Positions 22,927 through 38,554 of a stretch of 64,000 nt of DNA are shown here, piece by piece. Each line of letters opens with the position of its first letter. The first letter of the stretch is position 1. Both the position numbers and the translations under genes were made by a program. Below the pieces are notes generated by a model. It did no database searches and was not told the origin of the DNA. It saw only the letters and a program-made list of their open reading frames with translations. The stretch covers positions 6,898,559-6,962,558 of the forward strand of contig SDUX01000004.1 in assembly GCA_008729055.1 (NCBI GenBank), given 5' to 3'. This DNA is from Pyropia haitanensis (taxonomy: Eukaryota; Rhodophyta; Bangiophyceae; Bangiales; Bangiaceae).

Positions 22927-24090
22927 GGCGGCTGGCACACCCGGCCTGGCGATGCCCCTCCACGTGCTTGTCGAGGGCCTCTCCGCGGCGCTTCCGCCCG
23001 GCACCAGCCCCGAGTCGGTCCGCGCGGTGGCGGTGGCGCTCGCGGGGGGGGTGTCCCGGTGGCTCGAAGGGGGTGGCGCCGGTGGGGCTGCCGCCGGTGC
23101 TGGCGGTATGGGCGGCGGCGGTGGCGGCGGCGGTGGCGGCGGCGGCGGTGGGGGCGGCGGCGGCGGTGGCGGTGGTGGCGGTGGCGTCGGCGGTGGTGGT
23201 ATGGGCGGCATGGGCCTCGGCCTCGGCTTTGGCCTCGTCGGCCTCCCCGCCCGTTACGCCGACGACGTGGTTGGCGTTGCTGGCGGCGGCGGCGGTGGCG
23301 GTGGCGGTGGTGCCGGCGGCGGCGGTGCCGGTGGCGTGCGCACGGGTGGCGTCCGTCTGCGGGTGGGTGGTGTGCTGTACCGCCTCGCGTGGGTGATGGC
23401 GGGCGCGGGCGCCGGTGTGGGGGTGCCCGACGCGGACCGTGGGCTGTCCGCGTCGGAGGTGGACGCGCTGCCGACGTTTGTGTTTGGGGCGGCCGGGGGG
23501 GGGGATGGGGCGGAGGGGGGGGACACCCCCATCGACCCATCGCCGCCGCCGCCGCCGCCGTCGACCGCCGTTGTGGGGGGAGGGAGGGACACCGCCGTAA
23601 CGGCGGGCGGGTCCCCGCCCGCGGCGGCGGCACTGTCTTCTCCCGCCCCGCCCTCCACTGCCACACCCCCACCGCCTCCCGTCGCCACGCCACCCCCTCC
23701 CCCTCCCTCTTCCGCTCCCCCCGTGTCCCCCCCCCCACGGCGGCCTCCTCCAACGCCGCGTGCGCCGTGTGCCTCGACGCGTACGCGGCCGGCGACACGC
23801 TCCGCCGCCTCCCCGCGTGCCGCCACGCCTTCCACGCGGCGTGCGTGGACCCGTGGCTCCGCCGCCGCCCGGGCTGCCCGCTGTGCCGTGCGTCGGCGCG
23901 GCCCGCCGCGGGGGCGGGGGGGGGGGGAAGCCGCCGGCCGTTGCGGCCCGCGGCGGGGGGAGAGAGGGGGCGGGGGGGGGAGGGGGGGGGAGCGGCGTCG
24001 GCGCGCCGTGATGCAAACGGTGAGGAACTGGGGGGGGGGGGGGAGGGGGGGGTGGGAGGTGGAAGCTGGGGAGGCAGTAGGGGGTGGTGA
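21953..24090 (+). CDS. RING-H2 E3 ubiquitin ligase, Gly-rich (one homopolymer frameshift)
   Basis: The protein of about 710 residues ends in a RING-H2 finger of C3H2C3 type. Cys pairs ACAVC, PAC-RH, FHAAC and GCPLC begin at 23761, with the usual PWL between the H/C and last Cys pair. Upstream, [15 protein letters not shown] matches the GLD-type motif preceding the finger in ATL-like plant ligases. It should transfer ubiquitin from an E2 to substrates. The ATG at 21953 opens the frame. The middle is dominated by poly-Gly blocks (22790-22930, 23110-23200) around [12 protein letters not shown] and [13 protein letters not shown]. The frame changes in the C run at 23727-23736, just before the finger. 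No clear transmembrane segment is seen, unlike typical ATLs. The C-terminal limit is uncertain because of G runs after 23930. Confidence 0.75.
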
Positions 24091-24609
24091 CGCATGGGGA
24101 GGGGGGGCGGCACAGGGTAATGGCGTACCAGACTGGCCGCGCCCAGCGCGGGCATCGGTGCGGCGAGGTCGGTTGTATTTTAGGGGCGGCGGCGGGCAGA
24201 AACACGGGCGTCTGACCGTCTTTTTGGTCTTGGGCTGGATGGCGGGCTGGCGCGTGTGCCCGCGCCTGCCCCGCCGTATCTGTGCCACGGCGTGTGCGCG
24301 CGTGGGGTGGTCCGCCGCTCTTCTTCCAGCCACAGCAGGGCTCGTTGTGTCGTCCACCCCCCCGGCGGGGGGGCCCGCCCCATACCACGGGCGGCGCCGC
24401 GGTCAGCACAAGCTGCGCCGCAGCCGCGCCGCGCCGGTGGCGCACCCCCCGCGGGGACACCGGCGGCGCCCATGCGGTGACGCCAGCGCCCGCCGGTACG
24501 CCCGTGCCGAGCACGGCGCCCCCTGGCGACGCGGCCACCCCCGCCCGCCCCCTCCCCGTCCCGCCCCATCTCCCCTATCCGCCCCTCCCCCCGCTCCCCC
24601 CCCTCTCCC

Positions 24610-27428
24610 CTATCCACCCCCCCCCCCCTCGGCCAGCCGTGCCGCCGCGGTCGCCAGCTGCCGCACGTACCCCTCTGGCGCGTGCACCTCGGTCCCCCCG
24701 TACAGCACCACCCCCCCCCGCCCCCCCCGGGCGTAGCCGCCGCCGCGGCGGCGACCGCCTCGGCCTCGACGACGCCGCCGCCGCCCACGACGCAGACAAT
24801 GACGCGGGTGGCGGCGGCGCCGCGGGCACCAGGGGGGGGGGGGTGCCCGCGGGGGACGCGGGGTCGTAGTAGGCCAGCGCCTCGACCGCGTCGGCGGCTG
24901 CGGCGGCCGCTGCGTCGACGCGGCGGGCGGGGCCAAACTTGCCGCCGGTGGCGAGGACGCCGCCGGGGACGAGCGCCGCCAGCGCCGCCGCGTCGCCGTC
25001 GTCGTCGTCGTCTGAGCCGCCGCCGACGCCGTCGCCATCGTCGGCGTCATCATCATCCCCCCAGCCCGACTCCCACGCGTCGGCCGCACCCGCCCGTCCA
25101 CCGGCCGCCGCCGACGATGACGCCACCGCCGCGACCGCGCGGGCGGGGGCCGTCCCCGCCGGGCGGCCCGCCAGGACAGCCTGCACGAGCCGCGCCAGCG
25201 GCAGCGCCCCCCCCGCCGCGGCCCGCCCGTCGGCGCCAACGAGGCCCGACGCGCCAGCCGCGACGGTGCGGAGGCCCGCCACGCCCGTCGAGACGACCTG
25301 CCCAAACAACTTGCGCAAGGCGGCGCGCTTGCGGCCGGGCGGCCCGTCGCCCGTCGCGGCGAGCGCCGCCGCCGCCGCCGCGGACGCGCCCCCACCGAGC
25401 GCCCCGCCAAAGCGGCTGACGCTGCCGGCCACCCCCCCACCGACGCCGCCACCGCCGCCGCCACCGCCGCCACCACCAGCGCCGCCGCCGCCGTCGACGG
25501 CCGCGTCGCCAGCCGTGGCCACGGCGGGGTCCGCCGCCACCCAAACCCCCGGCGTGGGCGGCAGCCGCAGCACCCGCTCGAGGGCGGCGGCCAGCCGCGG
25601 GGCGGGCGCGTCCCCCCCGCGCCACCCCCCCCCCCCCCACTCGGCCTCCTCGGCGCGGCGGAGGGCGTCAACGAGGCCGCCCGCCTCGTCCGCCGACAGC
25701 AGGTGGCCAAACCGCCCCGCGTACGTCACGGCCAGCCGCGCCTTGTCCGCCGCCGTCGGCACGCCCGCGGACGGCGCGGCGCCCGCGTCGGCCGCCGCGG
25801 CCGCCGCGGCCGCGGCGGCCACCGCGGCGGCGCCGGCGCCGGGGGGCGCCACCCCCAGCAGCGCGACCACCGCCGGGAGGAACTGGCGGGCCGCGGCGGG
25901 TGACGCGGCTGCCGCCGCGACGCCCGCCTCGAGGTCCGCCAGGCCGGCCAGGCCGCGGCCCGCGACGGCGGCCAGCACCGCCGACGCGAGGCGGGTGTGC
26001 GTGTCGAGGGTGGCCTTGCGCGCGTTGAGGGCGGGCAGCGACGCGAGCGCGTCTGACAAGCTGGGCGGCACCGCGCCGCCCGTGGCGGTGGCGGCGGCCG
26101 CGTCGGCCGCGGCGGCCGCCGCGACCGCCGACGGGGGGGCCGAAGACAGCGCCGCCACGTCAGCCGTGTAGGCGGCGAGGCCGTCCTCGACGGCGGCGGC
26201 CACCTCCCAAAACGGGCCCCCGCCGTGGGCCGCCCAGAACGGGTCGGTCCGCTCGTCCAGCTGGTGCGTCGCGGGCCCCGCCTTGCTGCCGTCTGGTGCG
26301 GACGCCGGCGCCGCTGCCCCTCCCGCCACCGCCGCCGCCGCCACCGGGCTCGCCGCCGCCCCCCCCGGCTCGTCCTCCCCCCCCGGCACCGTCACCGCGT
26401 GCACGTCGACGCCAACAACGTCGACGACGCACGAGCGGTAGCTCTTGCCATGCAAGGCGGCCCCCCCCACGTCCCAGTCACGGTCCACAAGGAGCACCAC
26501 CGGGCGGTCAGCGCCGAGCCCCCCCCCCCCCCCAGCGCACCCGCGTCCTCCGCGAGGAGCCCCCGGAGGGCGCCATCGAGCGCGGCCGCCACGCCCGCGG
26601 CGGCCCCCCCCGGGGTGGCCCGCAGCAGCGGCACCCCCCCACGGAGGCTGCCGACGACGCTCAGCAGGCCGCCCACCGCCGCCGACACGTACGCCTCGAC
26701 GCCCGCCTCCCACGACCGGGTGGCGGCCGCCGACCGGGACTGTGGCGGCGGCGGCGCGGCGGCGACGGCGGCGCCCACGTACGAGTCGGCCATGCCCAGG
26801 CTGTACACCCCCTCCCGCAGGGACAGGTAGTCGACCGCCGCGGCGGCCAGCCGGCGGACCGCCGTCGGCACGGGCGACCGCGTGGCGAGGGCGCGGTCCA
26901 GGCCCGCCGGTGGGGGGTGCGCCCACACCACCGCCACGTCCGCGTAGAGCCCCCCCTGGGCCACCAGCTCCCTGCCGCCGCCGCCGCCATTCCCCCCGCC
27001 GTCGCGTCGGCGACGGCGGGCGGCGGCGGCGAGGCTGCCGGCAGCACCCCCCTGGCCGCCACCCCCACCGCGGAGGTCGGCGACAATGGCCGCGACCGCC
27101 GCGGGCGACGGTGTCAGCAGGTACACCGCGCGGCCGCCGTCGACGCGGCCGCGGCGGGTGGCAACGTCAAAGACGCCAACGACGCCCGCCGCGCGGAGCG
27201 CGCGGGGCGTCAGCCCGGCAGAGGCGAGCGCGCGGCGGGTGCGCGCGTCGGTCAGCAGCAGCGACCAAGGGGGGGTGGCGCCGGCGGCAGCACCGGCGGC
27301 ACCGGTGGAGGGGGGGTAGGGGGGGGGGGGGGGAAGACGCCCAGCAGCGCCGCCCGGTGGGCGGTCGCGATGGAGAGGGTGGCGGCGGTGGCGGTGGCGG
27401 CGGCGGTGGTGGGGTGCCACGCCGACAT
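24610..27428 (-). CDS. SLY1: SM-family protein SLY1 (SCFD1), ER-Golgi SNARE regulator (homopolymer frameshifts)
   Basis: The Sec1/Munc18-family protein of about 940 codons binds syntaxin-5/Ufe1-type SNAREs in ER-Golgi fusion. The ATG at 27428 begins MSAWHPTTAAATATAATLS, then an LSIATAHRAALLGVF helix like the SLY1 N-terminus. Family blocks in order: WSLLLTDARTRRALASAGLT, RAVYLLTPSPAAVAAIVADL, VDYLSLREGVYSL, VVLLVDRDWDVGGAALHGKS, THQLDERTDPFWAAHGGGPF, SLPALNARKATLDTHTRLAS, AYYDPASPAG, VIVCVVGGGG, VVLYGGTEVHAPEGYVRQLA. The order and spacing match SLY1 rather than Sec1, Vps33 or Vps45. The frame shifts at the G run 27319-27333, the C run 26519-26533 and the runs near 24715 and 24835. Ala/Gly/Asp-rich inserts lengthen it relative to the usual 640 residues. 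The stop is TAG at 24610-24612. Confidence 0.85.
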
Positions 27429-28018
27429 GGTGTGGCCCCGCCGACAAGGACAGGGCGCACAGTTGGTCAGGGGGGGTGGGTGGTTGTGGTGGGTACAAGG
27501 GGCGGAGGGGGAGTGGGGGGAGCGCGGCGCGACGCCGCGGCCAGCAGCAGGTGCGGGGCGGCGGGCAAGCGCCGCGGCGGCGCACGCCCCCAAGGGTGGT
27601 CCCCTCTTCTCTGCGCGAACCCCGTTGACCGCAGCGGCGGCTCGACGGATCCACGGATCTACTTACAGTAGGGCGGGGCGGCCACCACTGTTTGGGTGCC
27701 GAGGGTGGCGTCCGCGTCCCCACCACCAAAACGCATCGCCCGCCGCGCCGCGCGACCGATGGGCATGGCGACCAGCCTGCTGATGGCGTCCAGTCCGCTC
27801 CCGCCCCAGGACGTCCCCCCTGTCCCCACCCCTCTGTTCCTTCCCTACCGTTCCCGCACCGCCCTTTCCCCCCCACTGGTGCCGCCACCCCCGCTTCTCC
27901 CCCCCCCCCCCCCCCCGCAGGCGCTGGCCTCCCCTCCCCGCCTCCCCAGTGAGGCGCGCGGCGTCGGGCACCCCGCGTCGGGCACCTCCCCCCACCCCCC
28001 CCCCCCCCTCCCCCCCGT
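27429..28018. other. Intergenic, upstream of SLY1
   Basis: 590 bases between the SLY1 start and the stop of the FMN hydrolase, both on the minus strand. No gene is seen. It presumably carries the SLY1 promoter. C runs are present at 27899-27917 and 27988-28005. Confidence 0.45.
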
Positions 28019-28887
28019 TCACAGCCACGGGTACCACTCGCGCAGCGCGGCGCGGACGTTGGCAATCCCCCCCCCCTTAACGGCGGTGACCCCCCCCCCA
28101 AAGCCCGCCGCCACCGCCGCGTCCACGTTCCCCGGCCGGTCGTCGAGCAGCACGCACCCGCCCGCGTCGACGCCCGCCGCCGCCACCGCCGCGGCGTACG
28201 CGGCGGGCTCGGGCTTGCGCGCGCCCGTCACGCAGCTGACCGCCGTCCACGCCACCCCCCAGCGGGAGGAGAGGCCCACCGCCGCCTCCACTTCGCGCCA
28301 CAGGTCCGTGTAGTTGGACAGCACGTGCAGGCGGACGCCGGCCGCGGCGAGGTCGTCGAGGAGCGCCTCCACGCCGGGCAGCAGCGCGTAGGCGGAGCGG
28401 AGGTACGCGGTAAAGGCCGCCACGTCGACGGGGCGGCGGTCGGCAAAAAAGCGGGCGTAGGCCTCGGCGGGACCGATCGTGCCGCGCTCCCAGTCGACCC
28501 AGGTGGTCGGGTGCTTGGCGGCGAGGAAAGCGGCCTGGGAGGGGAACCCAAAGTGTGCGTACATGTCGACGTAGAACGGGTCGACGACGAGCGTGTCCAT
28601 GACGTCGAGGAAGAGAACGGGGTGAGGGGAGGGGGAGAGGGGCTGCGCGGGGGAGCTCCCTTGCGCCGCCGCCGCCTCCGCCGTCACGGAAGAGCCAGTG
28701 GGGGGGGGGAGGGGGCGGGCGCGCCGGCGGGTGGCATGGTCGCCCGCGCTGACGCGCAGGCGGGCTTGCCGGCAGCGCGGGGTCGAAGGCGGGGGCGGGG
28801 CCCCACCGTGGCCGGCTGCCGCCGCCCGAGGTGAGAGACACTGCCGGCGGTGGGGCAAAAGGCCGGAACGCGGTCAGGAAGCCGCAT
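28019..28887 (-). CDS. HAD-family FMN hydrolase, chloroplast FHY1-like
   Basis: The haloacid-dehalogenase-fold phosphatase has all four motifs: FLDVMDTLV (nucleophile Asp and acid/base Asp), LSNYT, GARKPEP (Lys) and LLDDRPGN. The fold is extended by DPFYVDMYAHFGFP, KHPTTWVDWERG and RSAYALLPGVEALLDDL. These features resemble plant chloroplast FMN hydrolase FHY1, which dephosphorylates FMN to riboflavin; this is family knowledge, and the substrate is inferred. The catalytic frame has no ATG before DVMDT. The ATG at 28887 in the adjacent frame gives an Arg/Ser/Ala/Pro-rich, acid-poor leader (MRLPDRVPAFCPTAG...), a good plastid transit peptide. It joins the domain if the G run at 28700-28709 carries an indel. 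An alternative start is the ATG at 28737. About 289 residues. Confidence 0.8.
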
Positions 28888-29534
28888 GGCGGGGATGGTA
28901 CAGGGCGCCCCACAGGTGCGGAAACGGCAATAAGAGGGAGGGAGGGGGGGGGTGGGAGGGGGGGGGTAAGACGGCGTGGGCGGCTGCGGCCGGGAGCAGG
29001 ACGGCCTGCATGAGCACGTGGAGGTCAGACGGCTTTCACAAGCACGTGGAGGTCAGACGGCCTTCACAAGCACGTGGAGGTCAGACGGCCGCACGCCAGC
29101 CGTCGCCCGGGCCCCGGTAATTCCACGCCCTGCGGCCTGGAGCGAGAGATCACAACAGCCAAGAGGCCCCACCTCCGGGTGACGTGTTCGTGACCATCGG
29201 GCTATTCGAAAGCCTCTGTCCCTGCGCTTCGCAAGAGGAACAGAAAAAAGGACGGGGATACAGAAACAAGCACCTACGCCCCGCGAGCTTACTCGCATCA
29301 TATGGTCACCACGCTGTTTGACCGCTGCACTTCACTCTCCCTGCTTTTGCCAGGCGGACAAACACACCAGGCGCCCGGCGACGGCGCTTGGCCGGATGCT
29401 CCGCCGCGTAAGGGTGCCCCACTGGCCATACGGAGTGGAAGGGCACAGATGGCACCGCCGCTGCTCAGAGCTCCGTCTTGTCACATCGCGTGCCGCCGAG
29501 GCACGGCGTGTCGACGACGCCCCCTCCCCTGTCG
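28888..29534. other. Intergenic with 28-bp tandem repeat
   Basis: No gene is recognised between the FMN hydrolase and the Cys-rich gene pair. It contains the 28-bp repeat at 29013-29096. The rest is moderate-complexity DNA without motifs. Confidence 0.45.
29013..29096 (+). repeat. 28-bp tandem repeat, three copies
   Basis: Units starting AGCACGTGGAGGTCAGACGG lie at 29013, 29041 and 29069, an exact 28-base period with one or two substitutions. The CACGTG E-box/G-box core is contained in each unit. Confidence 0.9.
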
Positions 29535-30066
29535 TCAGCATGACCACTGCAGTGGCGTGAGGAGGTGACCGACGCAGCACTCTTCTTGTGTCACGAGCGT
29601 GCCCAGGTAGGCAACCACCCACTTGCAAAAGACGTCGCAGCACTGGGACGACATGTGGAAGTTGCCGAAACAGCACTGGGCCGGGTTGTTCCCGTCGTAG
29701 GTGTACGTAGAGCGCGTCGCTGCGGCCACTGGGGACATGTCCGTGGGGGTGGCAGCCGACGTGCTCGCGCTAGCGGGCGTACCGGCCACGACCGAGGCGG
29801 TGGTGACGCCGCCGCCGCCGCCGCCGTGGCGTGACGGCACCGAACGGGCGCGGCGGGGGCGGTCGGCGGCCCGCGGCGCCGGCGGCCGCTCCCCCTCGCC
29901 CGTGACGGTGGCCGGAGCCAGCGCGCGGCGCACAACTCCGGTGCGGCTGACGGGAAATTTGGGCGTGCACCCCGTGTTGGTGCCCAGCCATAGCATGTCC
30001 GCGGCCAGCCGCAGCCGCTGCGCACGGACCACGCAGCAATTCGCCTTCTCAATGTTCTTGAACACC
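29535..30066 (-). CDS. Cys-rich protein, 5'-truncated or partial paralog of the upstream gene
   Basis: The frame contains VFKNIEKANCCVVRAQRLRL, which lines up with VFKDVEKASCCVSNARHAAL of the gene at 30199-30908, then NPAQCCFGNFHMSSQCCDVF, rich in Cys pairs. No family is recognised. The frame opens at a non-ATG codon immediately after GACACAG, a good 3' splice site following a C-rich tract. I therefore read 30066 as the start of an internal exon. No first exon with a signal peptide fits in the 130 bases before the next gene's stop. Either it is truncated, or it is a second domain of the upstream gene joined by splicing. A Pro/Arg-rich low-complexity linker sits between the two Cys clusters. 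The stop is at 29535. Confidence 0.45.
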
Positions 30067-30198
30067 CTGTGTCACGAAGAGTCGGGGGGTGGGTGCCAAA
30101 CAGCAGAAGGTAGCCAACGATGACGGGGGAAAAGCGGGGGGGGGAGGGGGGGGGCGCCCACAAGCCGAGACCGCACCGAGAGGCCCACCAGCGTTGCG

Positions 30199-30908
30199 TT
30201 AGAGACATGCCTGCCCGCCTTCTGGAGTCGCTCTCTTGCGGGGCGGGGCGCGGTTGCAAGTCGTGATCAGCGTCGGCCCCTTCCCCGCCCCCCCCCCCCC
30301 CCCCTTCCCCTCCAACGTGGCATAGCAGGCGGCGGGGTGCACATACTCAAGGAGGCTCTTTGCAAACTCATCGTGCACGACATTGCCTGTGGGCATGCAC
30401 CCGTGATTGACGTAGTCGTCTTCAAAGTCCTCGAGCACGTCGTCGCACTCGTCCATGGCGTGGCACTGGAACGCGCCCGCGCTGTAGTCGGGGATGCTCG
30501 TGTACGGCAGTACGCACAGCCCCGCCGCGTGCGCGGCGGCCTCGAGCGTGCCAATGTTGGCGGTGAGCGCCGCGTGCCGCGCGTTGCTGACGCAGCACGA
30601 CGCCTTCTCCACATCCTTGAACACCTCGAGGGTATCCTTGGCCAGATTCACCTGCCACGAGGGCGCTGACTGTGGCAGGCACCGGTACTTGACGAAGTCT
30701 TCCTCAAAGCGGAGGAGCTCCACCTGGCAGCCGGGGAGCGTCCTCGTGCAGCTTGTCCGCTCCACGGGACGCAGCGCCGGGGGGGGGGGGGGTGCACCCG
30801 CGACGGCGGGCCGCCGCGCACGGCGGTGGCGGTGGTGGCCGTGGCGGTGGCGGCGACGCAGGTGACCGCCACCACCGCCGCCCGTAGCATGCACCGCGGC
30901 AAGTCCAT
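30199..30908 (-). CDS. Secreted Cys-rich protein of unknown function
   Basis: The ATG at 30908 starts MDLPRCMLRAAVVAVTCVAA, a signal peptide. After a frame change in the run of 14 G at 30779-30792, the protein continues CTRTLPGCQVELLRFEEDFV, then EVFKDVEKASCCVSNARHAA, LCVLPYTSIPDYS, CHAMDECDDVLEDFEDDYVN and EYVHPAACYATL. Paired or regularly spaced Cys with acidic helices suggest a disulfide-bonded extracellular or cell-wall protein. I recognise no family. It is related to the partial gene just downstream, so a local duplication has occurred. The C-terminal tail past 30305 crosses another homopolymer run and is uncertain. Confidence 0.6.
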
Positions 30909-32536
30909 GGTGCCTTGGGGGTGGTGGATCGGGGAGGAGGCGGAGGCGGACGGGCGGGCGTAGCAGGGGCGCCTCGGGTGGCGGGTTCACCCCGGCGTTG
31001 CGGCGGGCGCGGCGCGGCAGCGGGGCACGCCCGCAGCACCGCGGCGACCGGCAGACGGGTACGGGCAGGTGATGAAGGTGGCGCAAGAGGCGGGCGTGGA
31101 AGACTCGGTTGGCCCCCCTCTTGTGTGCCGACCGGGAGCACCGGTTGGTTGGCTGCATGCGCACGCGCTCCTGCCCCCCCCCCGCCCCTGCCTTTAGGCT
31201 TTTGCGCGGCCACCCGCCACCACACGCCGCCACCATAGAGCCTGTGTGTGCGAAACAGCCACCGCGCGCCCCCCCCGACAAGACCCATTCGCCCGGCCGC
31301 CCGCCCGACCGTCCGGCTGCACAGAGGGGTGCCGGTCACCCATCCGCCGCGCCTCGCTTTGGCCCACGGGGTGAGGGGGACAAAGGGAAGTGGGGGGGGG
31401 GGGGGTGTGGAAAGAAGCACGCGACGCTTGGAGGCTCGCAGCAGCCGAAAGGGCGCTCGCGGGACGCGTCGCCCGCCCCCGCCGCGTGCGCGGCCGGAAT
31501 TTCGTAGACAGCCCCTGCCGCCCACCGACCGCCGCGGCGCGGTGCCCGCCCACAACCCACAGGGCGTCGGGCAATGGCGGCGTCCGTTGCCTCTCGGCGG
31601 CCGGAGGCGGCTCCCGCCCCCATCGCGGGTTGCAGCGGAGGGACCCCTCACCTATCCCGTTTGGCCTTCTCCCCCCCTCCACGGCCTCTCTGGACGTGGT
31701 GAGCGAGAAGCGGCGGCCAACAAGGGCGCCGCCCGACGGCCCGCCTCGGCCAGATGGGTGCGCGGGCAGGGACGGGGGCGGCCGCCGCAACGGGCGGCCT
31801 GCGCGGCGCGGGTGTCCACAACCGGTACGCGGACAGGGGCGTGTCGTGCCGCCGAGGGCGCCGCCGGTCGCGGGGCCACCGGCGTGGCGGCGCGGTGGTT
31901 GCTTGTGGGGGGGGAAGCGGCGGAGGGGAGGGGGGACGGCGTCGGCGCGTCTGAGGTAAGGCTGGCCGTCTCTGGGCGCGGCGCCCGCGGACGCGGCGGG
32001 GCGGTATCTCACGCAGTTGCGTCGCGCATCCGTTGGTGGCGGCGGGGGTGCGCCTCATGAGGGGGTCGTCCGCCGCCAGTGGGAGCGGCAGGGTGGGAAG
32101 CAAGGGGGAGGGGGGGGCGGCGGCGACGCGCGGCCGGCCGGGGCGGACGCGCGACGCGCGGCGGCCGGCGGCCGACGGCCGACGCGCGCCGACTCCAGAC
32201 CAGACACGCGGGCCGCCCATTCCATCCAACTTTGTCAGAAGTGGCACCCGTTTGAAGTAGTTGTTGCATGGGGTCGTCGGCGGCGCGTCGGCGCGCCCTC
32301 ATCGACGCGGCCACCGACGTTGCGCTCGTCGACCCGCCGCGGGCGATGCTCTCCACCTGCCCCCTCCGTCCCCCCTTCCCCTCCCCCCCCCCCCCCGTCC
32401 GTTCATCTCCCCTGCTCCCGCTGGCACCCTTGCGCCGCCACCGCCCTGTCCCCGCGTCGCCACCCCGTCTGCACTCCTCCCCCCCCCCCCACCTGGACCG
32501 CCCACCCCCACCTGGACCACCCCCCCCCCCCCAACC
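30909..32536. other. Intergenic between divergent genes
   Basis: 1.6 kb separating the minus-strand Cys-rich gene and the plus-strand NAP1 gene. Open frames on both strands are Arg/Pro/Gly-rich with no domain. The last 190 bases (32345-32536) are a C/T-rich tract leading to the NAP1 ATG. Confidence 0.45.
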
Positions 32537-33915
32537 ATGGCCGACGCGGCAGCGGCGGCGGCCAGCCTGTCCGCCCTGCGCGCCAACCAGGCGGCCATCG
32601 ACGCGCTCCTCGCGGACCACGCCGCGGCGACCGCCGCGGCAGCCGCGCGTGCTCGCGGCCGCGGCGGGCCACTCGTCGCGGCGCGGGCGGCGGCGCTGGC
32701 GGCGGCGCCGGTGGCGGGGTTTTGGGCGCGTGCGCTGCGGGCGCACCCGCTGCTGGGGATGGCGATTACGCCGCGGGACGCGGCGGTGCTCGCGTATTTG
32801 ACCGACGTCCGGGATGTGATGCCGGGTGACCCAGAGGGGGGGTGGGGGGCGGAGGCGGCGGCGGCGGCGGAGGGGGGAGGGGGAGGGGGAGCGGCTACCG
32901 CCTCGGCAACTGCGTCGGGCAAAGCGGGAACACCAGCCGCGCCGAGGGAGCCGGTGGCGGCCACGCTGGGCCGCGACGCGGCGGGCTCGGCCGACGCGGC
33001 CGCCACGCCGGCGGCCGATGCGGCCGATGCGGCCGATGCGGCCGACGCGGCCAACGCGGCGGGCGTGCCAGGGGCAACCGCGCCCACCGCGGCCCCCGAT
33101 GGTGAGCCCACAAACGCGGCGGCCACTCCCCCCCCCCACGTGGTGATTGGCAGCGGCGGCGGCGACAGCAGCGGCGACGGGGACGACAGCGGCAACGGTG
33201 ACGGCGGCTGCGCCCGCGAGGCGGCCACCGCGGACGCCCCCTCCCCCCCCGGCGCTCCCCCCCCGGCGCCCCCCCCCCCCCCCCCGACGCGGCGGCGCCG
33301 TGGACGTTTGCCCTGCACTTCCACTTTGACGCCAACCCCTACTTTTCCAACCGCGTCCTCACCAAGACCTACACCTTTGCCGCGCCCGGCGGCGTCGCGG
33401 CGATGGACCACGCGGACCTCCTCGACGCGGCGGGCACGCCCATTGACTGGGCGCCGGGCAAGAACGTGACGGTCAAGGTGCTGCGGCGGCCGGCGGGCGG
33501 CCGCCGCCGCGGCGGCCGTGGCGGCCGCGGCGGTGGTGGCGGCACCACCGCCGTCCGGGCGGTGCCGACCGACTCGTTTTTCAACTTTTTCGCGCCGCCG
33601 CCGGTGCCCGCCTGGGCGGACTTTGCGCCCCTGCTCGACCGCCGCGACGGTGACAGCGACGACGACGACGATGACGACGACGACGACGGCGACGGCGACT
33701 CGGACAGCTGTGGCTCGACGGCGGCGGAGACGGTGCGGATGCTGGCCGACCTGTTTGACGCGGACCTGCGGATGGCGACGGCGGTGGCGGACGCGGTCAT
33801 CCCGGGCGCGGCGGCGCTCGCGGGGGGGACGTTTGAGGCGTGGCGGGGGGGGCGCCCGTACCGCGCGTGCATGCGCGACCAGTGGGACTCGGACGATAGT
33901 GACAGCAGCGACTGA
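32537..33915 (+). CDS. Nucleosome assembly protein 1 (NAP1)-family histone chaperone (one homopolymer frameshift)
   Basis: The NAP-family chaperone of about 459 residues binds H2A-H2B and shuttles histones. The ATG at 32537 follows a pyrimidine tract (CCAACCATGG). Blocks in order: GFWARALRAHPLLGMAITPR, AVLAYLTDVRDV, FALHFHFDANPYFSNRVLTK, GTPIDWAPGKNVTVKVLRR, DSFFNFFAPPPVP, and FDADLRMATAVADAVIPGAA. These are the NAP-domain signature strands and helix. An acidic run (ten Asp, near 33655-33690) and a short acidic C-terminus fit the family. A 170-residue Ala/Gly/Asp-rich insert splits the domain, and the frame changes in the C run 33269-33285 at the end of that insert. It is tail-to-tail with PrimPol. 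Confidence 0.9.
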
Positions 33916-34551
33916 GGTTGGGGGGGGGGGGGAAGGGCTGGGTAGGGGACTGCTAAACGGGAACGGGGTGGCGAGAGGGAGAGGCGGTGGTGGGCGGGGT
34001 GGCGAGAGGGGGGGCGTGCGTGGGGTGCGCCCGTGGGGCGCGTCCCGCCGCCCATTCGACGCTCCTCCCGCGGTGGGGCGGATGACGAGGGTGTGGTGGC
34101 CGCCCGGCGGCCACGCGGCCACTGTGCCGCGGTTGTGCTTGTGCTTGCCGCGCCCACCGGGGGGCGTCACGCCGGGGGGGCCGCGGCGGCGCGCCGGCAG
34201 GCGGCGGCGGCCGCCGGCCGCGTCGTCTGGCACGACCTCCCGCCCCCCCCCTCCACCTGCCCCCTCGCCGATACCCCCCCAGCCGGCCGCCCAGCCGGCC
34301 GCCCCCCCCCCGCCGCCCGCCCAGCCGCCCCGACCGGTGGCACGCCCCGCGCGCCGTGACCGCCGCGACGCCGCCACGGGCCGAGCCAAGCCGGGTGGCA
34401 CGCCACCCACACCGGCCGCCGCGGCGGCGCGGCGCGGCCGCGCCGTGCCAGGCGGCGCCCCGCCCAACGCGGCGCCACCCCCAACGGCGCCGCGGACCAC
34501 CCGCCCCCCCGCCCCCCCCCCCCAACGGCGGAGCGCCGTGGCGGCCGACGC
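33916..34551. other. Intergenic between convergent genes
   Basis: 636 bases between the NAP1 stop and the PrimPol stop. No gene is seen. Minus-strand frames continuing into it are GC-driven read-through. Confidence 0.45.

Positions 34552-38554
<4,003 letters not shown>

Noticed and set aside
28858..28858. Start of the FMN hydrolase at the left end of its longest open frame
   Set aside because: The codon is TTG, not ATG. The ATG at 28887 plus a homopolymer correction gives a convincing transit peptide.
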